From NCBI GenBank assembly GCA_027491155.1, contig JAIXWR010000023.1:1-64000 (forward strand): a stretch of 64,000 nucleotides of DNA, in the 5' to 3' direction. The stretch is from Verrucomicrobiaceae bacterium (GTDB lineage: Bacteria; Verrucomicrobiota; Verrucomicrobiia; Verrucomicrobiales; Akkermansiaceae). Made by a program: the position numbers and the translations under genes. The first letter of the stretch is position 1. Each line of letters opens with the position of its first letter. Under the pieces are notes generated by a model. That model made no database searches. It had not been told where the DNA came from and saw only the letters and a program-made list of their open reading frames with translations. Below are positions 8,107 to 16,384 of the stretch, piece by piece.

Positions 8107-10344
8107 TCAGGGGTTGCGGCGGGAGACGAAGATGTTTCGCCCCGTGGCGAGGGCCGGGTTGGGCGCGCGGCCGTCGAGGATCTTGCGGAGATCGTGCTTC
8201 GCGCCGTTGCGGTCGTCGTTGATGAAGACTTCGTCGAGCTTTGCGCTGTCGGTCCAGCCGCCGGCCGCGGCGAGGGCGTCGATGAGGGTGGCGTCTGCGC
8301 GCAGGGTGTAGGATCCGGGGCGGGCGACGGCGCCTGAGACGGAGAGGGTGATGGATTTCAGGGCTTCGTTGGCATCGTTGCCGTTCGCCTCGGCTTCGAC
8401 CTCGGGAAGAAGGGCAGGGGGTGAAGCCGGCGCGGGTGGCTGGACCGGGATCGATGTGGGGCCGGAGCGCATGACGGGCTTGGTGAAATAGAACAACACC
8501 ACCGAAGCCGCGGCCAACAAGAGCCCGCCGAACAGGAGCACGGCGCAGCCGATGCCGATGGCTGCTTTGGAACCTCTGGATTTGGACCGCGCGATGAGGA
8601 TGGCGAGGAGGAGGATTCCTCCAAGGAACAGCACCACGAAGACGATGCCGGTCATGACCGACAGGCCGGAATTCGTCCGCAGAGCGTTGACCGGCCTCGG
8701 GTTCGCTTCGGAAACGGGCGGGGTTGCAGGATTCCATTGCAGGGTGGCCTTGATTCCGTGATCGAGATCGAGGCTGGTGCTGCGGCGCGACGGCCCCATT
8801 TCCACGCTTTTGGTGGTCCATACCTTTGCATCTTCGGAGATGCCGGCCAACAGCTTTGGCCGTCCGTTTTCCAAGCCCGTCGTTTGCACGCGGAAGTACA
8901 AGGTCCTGCCGTCCTTCATCTGGACGGGTTGTCCGTTCGGAGGAAACCAGCGGGTGGTCTGACCCTGATAGACCGGCAGCTCCGCGCCCCACCCGCCGCT
9001 GAGGGTTTGCGGGATCTCAAAGTCGAACTTCGCCCGGCCGATCAGGACTTTTTCGTTGTCTGAGGAGGCATGCGCCGGAACGAGCCACGACTTCCCGAGG
9101 AACACGAGGATGACCATGCAGATCTGGGAAAGCAGGATCCACCTCTTGCCTGGTTTGGACGCAGGGTCGTAAACCCCGCCCGCGCGACGGGTCTGGAAGA
9201 ACATCACGCCGATGGCCGCCAGCGGCGATAGCAGGATGCCGATCAGGGCCAGGTTCCGGGCGAGGGTCTGGGATCCGTCGATATGCGGAATGAAATGACT
9301 CAACAGCCAGCCCAAGCCCGCGCCGAGCAGGCCTACGGGAAATGCGATCGTGGAGAAGAGCAGCAAAAAGCGTTTGAGCGGGCCGGATGTTTGAGGGGCG
9401 ACGGCAGGCAAGGGTGGGGCGACCGGCGGAACCGGCGGAACGGCTTGCAGGGTCTCCACCACGGTCCGGAACTCACCGGCGGTCTGATAGCGGCGTTCGG
9501 GTTGCTTTTCGAGGGCGCGCAGCACCATCTCGTCGAGACGGACGTCGATCTGAACCTTGCGCGACGGCGCGATGAGGTCCTTGCCGGGGCGCTCGCCGGT
9601 GAGCATTTCGTAAAGCACCACGCCGAGCGCGTAGAGGTCGGCACGGTGGTCGATGCCGGTGCGGTCGCCGCCTTGCTCGGGAGCCATGTAAGGCGGGGTG
9701 CCGGAGGTTTCGCCCTCGGCCCCCATCAGCGCGGCGATGCCGAAGTCGGCGATCTTGATCCGGCCCTCGCGGTCTAACAGGAGGTTCTCCGGCTTGATGT
9801 CGCGGTGGACGATGCCCTTGTCGTGGGCGTATTGCAGCGCCTCGCAGATCGGCGGGACGATGGCGAGCGCTTGCTTCGATTCAAGCTTCCCGTCCCGCAG
9901 CAGGTCGCGCAGGTTCACGCCGTCGACGAACTCCATCACGAGGTAGAACAGCCCGCCGGTTTCGCCGAAGTCGTGGATGGTGACGATGTGCGGATGATTG
10001 AGCCGGGCCAGCAGCTCGGCCTCGCGGGCGAAGCGCTCGGCGAAGCGAGGTTCGTGCTCGCGGTCCGGGGCGAGGATCTTGATCGCAACCAGGCGGTTGA
10101 GGGATTTCTGGCGGGCCTTGTACACGACGCCCATCCCGCCGCGGCCGAGGCATTCGAGGATCTCGAACTGCGGGAACTTGTCGGCGATTTCCTCGGGGGT
10201 CGGCGGCGGCGCGGAACTCCGGGCGTCGCCGTTCACCACCGTCCGCGAGGCCAGCGCCTGGCGCAGCAGGCAGGCGGGGCAGAGCGACTGCGGGGAATCG
10301 GCGGGCAGCGCGGTGCCGCAGTCGGGGCAGGTGGGAGCGGTCAT
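8107..10344 (-). CDS. Membrane Ser/Thr protein kinase with zinc ribbon and C-terminal SLBB-like domain
   Basis: A 745-residue transmembrane kinase. Residues 5-25 hold a CPDC...CPAC zinc ribbon. About 55-325 is a eukaryotic-type kinase domain with GRGGMGVVYKA, the lysine in VAIKIL, HRDIKPEN near 180, DFG and APEQ, so it should be active. Three helices follow (about 328-353, 364-385, 400-420), then an extracytoplasmic segment of roughly 140 residues, two more helices (about 560-583 and 598-621) and an SLBB-like end (VSGAVARPGSYTLRADATL, near 665). ATG 10344 is preferred to the upstream in-frame ATG because it begins directly at the zinc ribbon. It lies 57 bases downstream of an ECF sigma gene, a pairing frequent in Planctomycetes and Verrucomicrobiota. 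Confidence 0.9.
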   Translation of the reverse strand: MTAPTCPDCGTALPADSPQSLCPACLLRQALASRTVVNGDARSSAPPPTPEEIADKFPQFEILECLGRGGMGVVYKARQKSLNRLVAIKILAPDREHEPRFAERFAREAELLARLNHPHIVTIHDFGETGGLFYLVMEFVDGVNLRDLLRDGKLESKQALAIVPPICEALQYAHDKGIVHRDIKPENLLLDREGRIKIADFGIAALMGAEGETSGTPPYMAPEQGGDRTGIDHRADLYALGVVLYEMLTGERPGKDLIAPSRKVQIDVRLDEMVLRALEKQPERRYQTAGEFRTVVETLQAVPPVPPVAPPLPAVAPQTSGPLKRFLLLFSTIAFPVGLLGAGLGWLLSHFIPHIDGSQTLARNLALIGILLSPLAAIGVMFFQTRRAGGVYDPASKPGKRWILLSQICMVILVFLGKSWLVPAHASSDNEKVLIGRAKFDFEIPQTLSGGWGAELPVYQGQTTRWFPPNGQPVQMKDGRTLYFRVQTTGLENGRPKLLAGISEDAKVWTTKSVEMGPSRRSTSLDLDHGIKATLQWNPATPPVSEANPRPVNALRTNSGLSVMTGIVFVVLFLGGILLLAILIARSKSRGSKAAIGIGCAVLLFGGLLLAAASVVLFYFTKPVMRSGPTSIPVQPPAPASPPALLPEVEAEANGNDANEALKSITLSVSGAVARPGSYTLRADATLIDALAAAGGWTDSAKLDEVFINDDRNGAKHDLRKILDGRAPNPALATGRNIFVSRRNP

Positions 10345-10379
10345 GATCGGGTGGTCTGCCTTCCTCAAAAGCGTGGGGT

Positions 10380-10392
10380 GGGAAATGTTACC
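10380..10392 (-). promoter_or_regulatory. Candidate ECF-type promoter element before the kinase gene
   Basis: Read toward the kinase gene the sequence is GGTAACATTTCCC, ending 35 bases before ATG 10344. Nearly the same word precedes the sigma gene at 11163-11174. The AAC core fits ECF -35 elements in general. No -10 element is convincing. Confidence 0.35.
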
Positions 10393-10401
10393 AAGAAAAG
10401 A

Positions 10402-11133
10402 TCACCCGGCGAGCGCGGCGAAGAGCGATTGCATTTCTTCTTCGACTGCTTCCGGGGAGGACAAGGTGCGTGCGATCTCGTCGGTGAGCAGGTGACGGTA
10501 GCGCTTGCGGAGGCGGTGGACGGCGACGCGGAGGGCACTTTCGCTCATGCCGAGTTCGGTGGCGATGGTCGCGTAGCCGATGCGGCTGGAGTCGGCGGTG
10601 AGGCAGGGCTTGAGGCGTTCGAACTGCTCGGCTCCGCCTTCGTCGCGGGCGAGCATTTCGAGGTCGCGCAGCACCTTGTCGAGCAGGGCGACGGCCCATT
10701 CGCGGTCGTAGATCCGGTCGGGGCTGCGCTCGTCGGCGACCTCCAGCTTGAGCCCGCTTTCGGCGCTCTCCCAATCGAAGGACAGCGGGGCGATTCCGCC
10801 GCCGCGCTTGTCTCGCGAGGCGTGCTTCCAGTCGTTGATCATCCAGTGCTGGAACGATGCGAGCAGGAAGGAGCGGAAGCGGCCTTTGGAGCGATCGATG
10901 TCGCGGAACGCATCGGCGGTTAGAAGATGCGCGAAGAAGCCTTGCACCAGGTCCTCGGCATCCTCCTTGGATTTCCCCTTCCGCCGGGCGTAGCGGTAAA
11001 GCGGTTGCCAGTAGGTGGCGAACAAGGCCCCGAGCGCCGCGACGGCCCCGTGGTCGCCGCCGCGTGCCGCGTCCTGGACGAGGGTCCAGCGGGTGGTGGC
11101 GAAGAGGGTCGGCGGTGAATCGGGCGCGGGCAT
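10402..11133 (-). CDS. ECF-type RNA polymerase sigma factor (kinase-associated)
   Basis: A 243-residue sigma-70-family factor of the extracytoplasmic-function type. Region 2 covers about 25-105 (ATYWQPLYRYARRKG, then EDAEDLVQGFFAHLL) and region 4 about 165-215, with the helix-turn-helix YATIATELGMSESALRVAVHRLRKRY. It is longer than a minimal ECF because of inserted sequence between the two regions. It belongs to the group found beside zinc-ribbon Ser/Thr kinases, and such a kinase follows 57 bases downstream. ATG 11133 is preferred to GTG 11154. No anti-sigma gene adjoins it; in the family the kinase is thought to supply control. A motif shared with the kinase upstream region suggests autoregulation. 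Confidence 0.88.
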   Translation of the reverse strand: MPAPDSPPTLFATTRWTLVQDAARGGDHGAVAALGALFATYWQPLYRYARRKGKSKEDAEDLVQGFFAHLLTADAFRDIDRSKGRFRSFLLASFQHWMINDWKHASRDKRGGGIAPLSFDWESAESGLKLEVADERSPDRIYDREWAVALLDKVLRDLEMLARDEGGAEQFERLKPCLTADSSRIGYATIATELGMSESALRVAVHRLRKRYRHLLTDEIARTLSSPEAVEEEMQSLFAALAG

Positions 11134-11162
11134 GGTCCGCCCGGCTTCTACCACGGCGCGGC

Positions 11163-11174
11163 GGGAATGTTACA
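11163..11174 (-). promoter_or_regulatory. Candidate ECF-type promoter element before the sigma gene
   Basis: On the minus strand the word is TGTAACATTCCC, ending 29 bases before ATG 11133. It resembles GGTAACATTTCCC at 10380-10392 in sequence and in distance to the start codon. A shared -35-like element read by the sigma factor itself is the simplest explanation, unproven. Confidence 0.35.
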
Positions 11175-11237
11175 TGGATTTCCCGGGAGGCGACTCCTGC
11201 CTCGCCAATGCGGATCCGCGCTGCTACCAACTTCTCC

Positions 11238-12011
11238 ATGAGATCCCTAATTCTTCGATCCCGGCATGCGCTCGGCCTGCCCTGCCTGCTGCTGGCGGTC
11301 CTTCTCGCGGCCGGCGCCTTGACCGCGAACGAGGGCGCCAAGGAGGCTCCCGTCGAGACGACGCGAAAGAAAGTGGGCTGGGTCGAGACCGTGAAGCTCG
11401 AGATCGAAGGCTGGACCGTGCATGCCGACACGGAGCTGGTGAGCGGTGCCCACAAGGAGGAAGGGGAAAAGGCCCTGAAGATGCTGGCCAACCACTTGCA
11501 GCGGATCGCGATCCTGATGCCCGAGAAGCAACTGGCCGAGATGCGGAAGCTGGAGATCCGGATCGACCACTCCCACCCCGAGCTCCACGCGATGCAGTAT
11601 CACCCCAGCGAGCAGTGGTTGACGGCCCAGGGCTACGATCCGGCGCTAGCGAAAAAGGTTCACGTCACCCAGGCGGCGGCCCTTTTGTCGCGCGGGCAGA
11701 TGCTCAAGCATCCCGCGGTCATCCTCCACGAGCTGGCCCACGCGTATCACGACCAGGTCCTCGGCTTCGACGAGCCGGAGATCCTTAAGGCCTACGAGGG
11801 CGCGATGAAGGCGGGGATCTACGAGAAGGTCCTGCTCTTCAACGGCGAGACGGTCCGTCACTACGCCACGACCAACCACAAGGAATACTTCGCGGAGGCG
11901 ACCGAGGCGTATTTCTACCGCAACGACTTCCAGCCCTTCGTCCGCGCCGAGCTGCAGAAGCACGACCCGGCCGGCCACGCGGTGATGGAGCGGGTGTGGG
12001 GGAAACTTTGA
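11238..12011 (+). CDS. Secreted HExxH metallopeptidase-like protein
   Basis: A 257-residue protein with an N-terminal signal sequence (about 1-30) and the zinc-metallopeptidase motif HELAHAYHD, placing His-Glu-His at about 164, 165 and 168. A likely third ligand is a Glu in the segment KEYFAEATEAYF near 216-221, as in HExxH...E metallopeptidases. The upstream part (KLEIRIDHSHPELHAMQYH) resembles a family of small secreted peptidase-like proteins of PVC bacteria. Known members are uncharacterised, so substrate and activity are inference. It is divergent from the sigma gene, with 104 bases between, and is followed after 18 bases by the SASA-family esterase. Confidence 0.78.
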   Translation: MRSLILRSRHALGLPCLLLAVLLAAGALTANEGAKEAPVETTRKKVGWVETVKLEIEGWTVHADTELVSGAHKEEGEKALKMLANHLQRIAILMPEKQLAEMRKLEIRIDHSHPELHAMQYHPSEQWLTAQGYDPALAKKVHVTQAAALLSRGQMLKHPAVILHELAHAYHDQVLGFDEPEILKAYEGAMKAGIYEKVLLFNGETVRHYATTNHKEYFAEATEAYFYRNDFQPFVRAELQKHDPAGHAVMERVWGKL

Positions 12012-12029
12012 ACGACCCCTCATCGCCCC

Positions 12030-13673
12030 ATGAACCTCCATCGAAGCGCCTTCAAACTGATCTCCGCGACGGCGGTTGCCGCCCTTCTCTCCGGCTCCGG
12101 CCTCGGTGCCGCTCCGGAAGGCAAGAAGCTGCTGGTTTTCGTCCTCGCGGGACAATCGAACATGCAAGGGCACGCGGAGGTCTCGACCCTCGCCTATGCC
12201 CCGAAGCCGGCCTACGTGCCGACGAAGGAGGAGTGGGCCATGCTCACCGCGGGCCTGCCGCGGGAGATCCGGCAGAAGTCCGAGGCGTCCATCCGGGAGA
12301 CGCTCGCCAAGGATCCGGCCCATGCGAAATTGTCGCCCAGGGATCTCGGGCCGCTCGTTCAGAAGGCGCTGGATGCCGAGGTGGAGAAGGTGCGCGCCGA
12401 GCGCTACGAGGTGTTCAAGAAGCGCCAGACCGATGCCGCCCGGGTAGCCCGCGACAAGGAACTGGCCGCGATTTTCGCAGCGGGGATCACCGACCGGAAA
12501 GTGATCGAGACGGCCGCCGCGGTGAAGAGCATCAAGGGCGCCGCGGAATTGGCGGATGCATGGCAGTCGAAGCTCGGTCTCCCGACCGGCAAGCAGACCT
12601 TCATCGCGGCCTACGGCGGGGTGAACCGTGCCGCCGAGCCCGGGATGGCCGCCGGCCCGCTGAGCACCGGTTACGGAGCGAGACCGACCGCCTTCGGCCC
12701 CGAATACGCGTTCGGCATCCTGCTGGAGAAGCAGCTCGACCAGCCGATCCTGATCATCAAGACCGCGTGGGGCGGCAAGTCCCTGCACTACGATTTCCGC
12801 CCCCCGTCCGCAGGGCCCTACCGGCAGACGGCCAACGAGAAGCAGCAGGTGGAGAACTGGAAGAAGAGGAAGGCCGCATGGGATCAATACCTCGCCGGCG
12901 GCGGCACTCCGGCGGCCATGAAGCAGATCGACAGGGACTGGAAGGCGCTTGAGAACGAGAAGCGCGGCTTGCAGGCGAAGATCGCCAGGCTGTCGAAGGA
13001 TCAACAGGCGGCGGAGCAGGCGAAACTGGCGGAGCTGAACGCAAGGAGCAAGGAGCTGGGGGCCAAGCGCCTGCCCGATCCCGGCGAGATGCCCAAGCAG
13101 GATGCGGCGGGATTCTACTGGAACGAGATGATCGGCTTCGTCCGCAAGGTGCTGGCCGATCCCGAGGCGTATCATCCCGGCTACGATCCCGCGGCGGGCT
13201 TCGAAGTGGCGGGGGGACTCTGGTTCCAGGGATTCAACGACCAGTTCGATCCCGAGTTCTACGGGAACTACAGTAGCAACATGGTGCATTTCATCCAGGA
13301 CCTCAGGAAAGAGGTGAAGCAGCCGAAGATGCCCTTCGTGATCGGCGTGCTCGGCACGCCCGCCTTCCCCGAGGAGGCGATGGCCAACAACGTCGCCAAT
13401 GCGCAGCGCGAGGCGGCGAAATCCCCGGCGCTGGCCGGCACCGTCGCGGCGGTGGAAAGCTGGCCGCTGACGACCCCCGAAGTCGCGATCTGGCGGATGC
13501 GCAAGGACGCGGCGCAAGCGAATGGCAACGCTGCCGGGACCGCGGAGGCGGAGATGCAGTGGCGGCTCCACGGCAGCAATCTCGGCTACCACTACGACGG
13601 CAGCGGGCGCTTCTTCCTACGCCTCGGGGACGAGTGCGCGGAGGCCATGCTCAAGCTCATGGGGCGGAAGTGA
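12030..13673 (+). CDS. Secreted SASA-family (sialate O-acetylesterase-like) carbohydrate esterase with helical insertions
   Basis: A 547-residue protein with a signal peptide (about 1-27) and the SGNH-like signature LAGQSNMQGH, putting the nucleophile Ser at residue 43. IKTAWGGKSLHYDFRPPSAG and GGLWFQGFND match later blocks of the family, which removes O-acetyl groups from sialic acid or plant polysaccharides. It is longer than usual because of two charged helical stretches, at about 60-175 and 265-350, the second with coiled-coil character. The catalytic His is not obvious by eye; the GYHYDGSGRFFLRLGD region near the end is the best candidate area. It follows the metallopeptidase-like gene by 18 bases and is probably co-transcribed. 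Confidence 0.82.
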   Translation: MNLHRSAFKLISATAVAALLSGSGLGAAPEGKKLLVFVLAGQSNMQGHAEVSTLAYAPKPAYVPTKEEWAMLTAGLPREIRQKSEASIRETLAKDPAHAKLSPRDLGPLVQKALDAEVEKVRAERYEVFKKRQTDAARVARDKELAAIFAAGITDRKVIETAAAVKSIKGAAELADAWQSKLGLPTGKQTFIAAYGGVNRAAEPGMAAGPLSTGYGARPTAFGPEYAFGILLEKQLDQPILIIKTAWGGKSLHYDFRPPSAGPYRQTANEKQQVENWKKRKAAWDQYLAGGGTPAAMKQIDRDWKALENEKRGLQAKIARLSKDQQAAEQAKLAELNARSKELGAKRLPDPGEMPKQDAAGFYWNEMIGFVRKVLADPEAYHPGYDPAAGFEVAGGLWFQGFNDQFDPEFYGNYSSNMVHFIQDLRKEVKQPKMPFVIGVLGTPAFPEEAMANNVANAQREAAKSPALAGTVAAVESWPLTTPEVAIWRMRKDAAQANGNAAGTAEAEMQWRLHGSNLGYHYDGSGRFFLRLGDECAEAMLKLMGRK

Positions 13674-13684
13674 GGGTGGTCCGT

Positions 13685-13725
13685 GGCTCCGCGTGATTGC
13701 CCTTGAAAGGCGCGGCTGCGGAGCC
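13685..13725. terminator. Inverted repeat between convergent genes, possible terminator
   Basis: GGCTCCGC (13685-13692) and GCGGAGCC (13718-13725) form a perfect 8-bp stem with a 25-base loop, between the ends of two convergent genes. There is no T-run, so intrinsic termination is uncertain. A run of ten C follows near 13753. Confidence 0.3.
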
Positions 13726-13779
13726 CGGTGTCCTGATCTTCCCGTCGTGCCGCCCCCCCCCCGTTGCCGAACCTGGCGC

Positions 13780-14115
13780 TCAATAGAACGGGAGAGAAGC
13801 CGTGTGGAGCGCCACCCATCCGAAGAAAATGGACAAGGCGAGGAGCAGTGCGATTCCCGAGGTCGTCGAGAAGGTGGTCGATGCCCACCAAACGGACGAG
13901 CGCTCGGCCCGGATGGTGAGGACGACCCAGGCCAGCGGGAGTATCAGAAGGAGTCCGCCATAGTTGGCGACAAAGCGAGGAAGGCCAAGGGGCACGAAAG
14001 GATTGCCGACAAACATTTCTTCCACGCCGTGAAAACTTGCCGACACGACGATGTTGCCGGCGAAGACGGCGAAGGATTGAAGGGCCCCGAGGAAGATCTG
14101 TGGCCGGTATTCCAT
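13780..14115 (-). CDS. Small multipass membrane protein, function unknown
   Basis: A 111-residue protein starting at ATG 14115 (MEYRPQIFLGALQ). Three hydrophobic segments lie near 7-22, 44-62 and 80-100. The first includes AVFAGNIVVSASFHGVEEMFVG and the last IALLLALSIFFGWVAL. No motif was recognised. The gene lies 77 bases downstream of ppk1 on the same strand and converges with the SASA esterase. An in-frame ATG at 14178 would add a poorly hydrophobic leader and is less likely. Confidence 0.5.
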   Translation of the reverse strand: MEYRPQIFLGALQSFAVFAGNIVVSASFHGVEEMFVGNPFVPLGLPRFVANYGGLLLILPLAWVVLTIRAERSSVWWASTTFSTTSGIALLLALSIFFGWVALHTASLPFY

Positions 14116-14192
14116 TGGCTTCGAGCGGGCGTGATGAAGGCGGAGTTCCGGGTGCGGTGCAGACGCCCACCCGCGCAACTTGCAAGGTCGCG

Positions 14193-16286
14193 CTACTTCG
14201 GCACGTGCGGTTCGAAGGTCATGGCGCGTTCCTGTTCGCGGGCTTTGGCGGCGCGGCGGGCTTCCTTGAAGAAGTGCTCCTGGGCACGGAACTTCTTCTC
14301 GCCGGCGGCGGGGCGGAGGCGTTCGGAGGAGCCGTCGGGCAGGATCTTGGAGGCCTGGGTGTTGTCCTGGAAGAATGACTCCAACAGACGCAAAATGCGG
14401 CGGCGGGCGCGGCTGTCTTCGACCGGGATCATCAGCTCGACGCGGCGCTCGAGGTTGCGGCCCATCCAGTCGGCGGAGGCGATGAAGATGCCGGGGTCGC
14501 CGCCCTGGTGGAAGTAGAAGACGCGGGCGTGTTCGAGGAAGCGGTCGATCACCGAGACCACGCGGATGTTCTTCGAGTGCTTCGGGTCGCCGGCCTTCAG
14601 GCAGCAGATGCCTCGGATGTTGAGCTGGATTTCTACGCCGGCTTTCGATGCCTGGTAGAGCGCGGCGATGATGTCGGGGTCTTGCAGCGAGTTGACCTTG
14701 GCGATGATCCGGGCGGGTTCGCCCTGGCGGGCGCGCTCGGCTTCGGAGGCGATGAGGTCGAGCAGCCGCGGCTTCATCGCGGTCGGCGCGGGGACCAGGC
14801 GCTGGAAGCGCAGCAGCTTCGAGCGGCCGGTGACGGCGTTGAAGAAGAGCGAGGCGTCGGCGCCGTATTCGGGGCGGCAGGTGAGCAGCGAGAGGTCGGT
14901 GTAGAGGCGGGCGGTGGCCTCGTTGTAGTTGCCGGTGCCGAGGTGGACGTAGCGGCGCAGGCGGCCTTCCTCGCGGCGGACGACGAGGCAGATCTTGGCG
15001 TGGGTCTTGAGCCCCTTCACGCCGTAAACGATTTGCGCCCCGGCGCGCTGGAGTTCCTCGGCGCGGAGCAGGTTGCGGGCTTCGTCGAAGCGGGCCTTGA
15101 GCTCGACCAGCACGGTGACGGCCTTGCCGTTTTCCGCGGCGCGGATCAGGGCGTCGATGATCCGGGACTGGCGCGCGGTGCGGTAGAGGACCTGCTTGAT
15201 GGAGACGACCTGCGGGTCATCGGCGGCTTCCTCGATGAGGCGCATCACCGGCTCGAAGCTTTCGTAGGGGTGATGGAGCAGGAGGTCGCGGCGGTTGATC
15301 GCCTCGAAGATCGAGTCACCCGGCGCGAGGTCGGGCGAGGGCTGTGCGGGCCAGTCTTCATCGCGCAGGTGGCCGAAGCCGGGCAGGAAGGCGAGGTCCA
15401 TGAAGCCGGAAAGGGCGAGCGGCCCGGCGATGCGGTGGATCTGGTCGGAGGTGGTCTGGCAGACGTCCTGAATGAGCTTGGCGAGGTCGCGCGGCAGGCT
15501 CGCGGGAAGCTCGAGGCGCACGGTGTCGGAGAGCTTGCGGGCGGCGAGCACTTCCTCCATTTCGCCGGCGAGGTCGCTGGCATCGTCTTCCTGCACGGCG
15601 ATGTCGCCGTTGCGGGTGACGCGGAAGCAGGCGGTGGCTTCGACTTCCTCGCCGGGGAAAAGCTCGTCGGCATGGTGGGCGACGACGTCCTCGATGAGCA
15701 CGAAGGCGAGGCCCTCGCTGCCATCGCTGACGGTCACGCGGCGGCCGAGGCCTTCGGGGATGGGGATCAGGACGTGGCGGGTGGCGCCGGTCTCGCTGTC
15801 GGAAACCCGGCAGGCGACGACGAGCTGGAGGGCGGGAACGAGCGGCGGGGCTTCACCTTCGACCACCGCGAGCGGGGTGAGCAGCGGCGAGATCTGGTCG
15901 TGGAAGGCGGCGGCGACCTGGTCGGCCTGCTGGCCGCCGAGCTGCTTGCATTCGAGGAGGCGGATGCCGGCCTCTTTCAGTGCGCCGCGGAGCACGGTGT
16001 TGAAGAGGCGGTATTGGTCGTCGATCATCCGCTGGACGCGCTTGCGGATGGCCGCGAGCTGCTGGACCGGCGTCATGCCCGAGGGATCGGGGTTCTTGCG
16101 GCCGCTGCGGCGGAGCAGGATCAGGCTGCCGACGCGGACCTGGAAGAACTCGTCGAGGTTCGACGCGGTGATCGCGAGGAATTTCACGCGCTCCAGCAGC
16201 GGGAGGTCGGCGCGCAGGGCCTCGTTGAGCACGCGCTGGTTGAATTCCAGCCAGGACAGCTCGCGGTTGATGAAGGGAAGCTGCAT
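14193..16286 (-). CDS. ppk1: Polyphosphate kinase 1
   Basis: A 697-residue PPK1, the enzyme that reversibly transfers the gamma-phosphate of ATP onto inorganic polyphosphate. The N-terminus (FINRELSWLEFNQRVL, then ITASNLDEFFQVRVG) is the standard N-domain. LLHHPYESFEPV and SIKQVLYRTA mark the catalytic half. GLKTHAKICLVVRR carries the autophosphorylated His near residue 428, equivalent to E. coli His435, and a second conserved His lies in FLEHARVFYF near 585. Length is normal. ATG 16286 gives the canonical start. It is 98 bases downstream of the Ppx/GppA-HD gene, with a palindromic heptamer repeat between them. Confidence 0.95.
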   Translation of the reverse strand: MQLPFINRELSWLEFNQRVLNEALRADLPLLERVKFLAITASNLDEFFQVRVGSLILLRRSGRKNPDPSGMTPVQQLAAIRKRVQRMIDDQYRLFNTVLRGALKEAGIRLLECKQLGGQQADQVAAAFHDQISPLLTPLAVVEGEAPPLVPALQLVVACRVSDSETGATRHVLIPIPEGLGRRVTVSDGSEGLAFVLIEDVVAHHADELFPGEEVEATACFRVTRNGDIAVQEDDASDLAGEMEEVLAARKLSDTVRLELPASLPRDLAKLIQDVCQTTSDQIHRIAGPLALSGFMDLAFLPGFGHLRDEDWPAQPSPDLAPGDSIFEAINRRDLLLHHPYESFEPVMRLIEEAADDPQVVSIKQVLYRTARQSRIIDALIRAAENGKAVTVLVELKARFDEARNLLRAEELQRAGAQIVYGVKGLKTHAKICLVVRREEGRLRRYVHLGTGNYNEATARLYTDLSLLTCRPEYGADASLFFNAVTGRSKLLRFQRLVPAPTAMKPRLLDLIASEAERARQGEPARIIAKVNSLQDPDIIAALYQASKAGVEIQLNIRGICCLKAGDPKHSKNIRVVSVIDRFLEHARVFYFHQGGDPGIFIASADWMGRNLERRVELMIPVEDSRARRRILRLLESFFQDNTQASKILPDGSSERLRPAAGEKKFRAQEHFFKEARRAAKAREQERAMTFEPHVPK

Positions 16287-16290
16287 GATG

Positions 16291-16373
16291 AGATGGTAGA
16301 TGGCAGATGGTGGATGGTCGATGTAAGGCAAGTGGTCGGTGGCGATCTATCTACGATCTGCCATCTACCATCT
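16291..16373. repeat. Palindromic degenerate heptamer repeat between ppk1 and the phosphatase gene
   Basis: The arms 16291-16308 and 16356-16373 are perfect 18-base reverse complements, separated by 47 bases. Each arm is itself made of 7-base steps (GATGGTA, GATGGCA, GATGGTG, GATGGTC, then the same on the other strand). It fills most of the 98-base intergenic space, so the transcript of this gene pair would carry a large hairpin. Confidence 0.75.
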
Positions 16374-16384
16374 GCCATCTTGCT

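Noticed and set aside
13752-13763. Run of ten C bases as a phase-variation tract
   Set aside because: It lies between two convergent gene ends and is in neither a coding region nor a promoter spacer.
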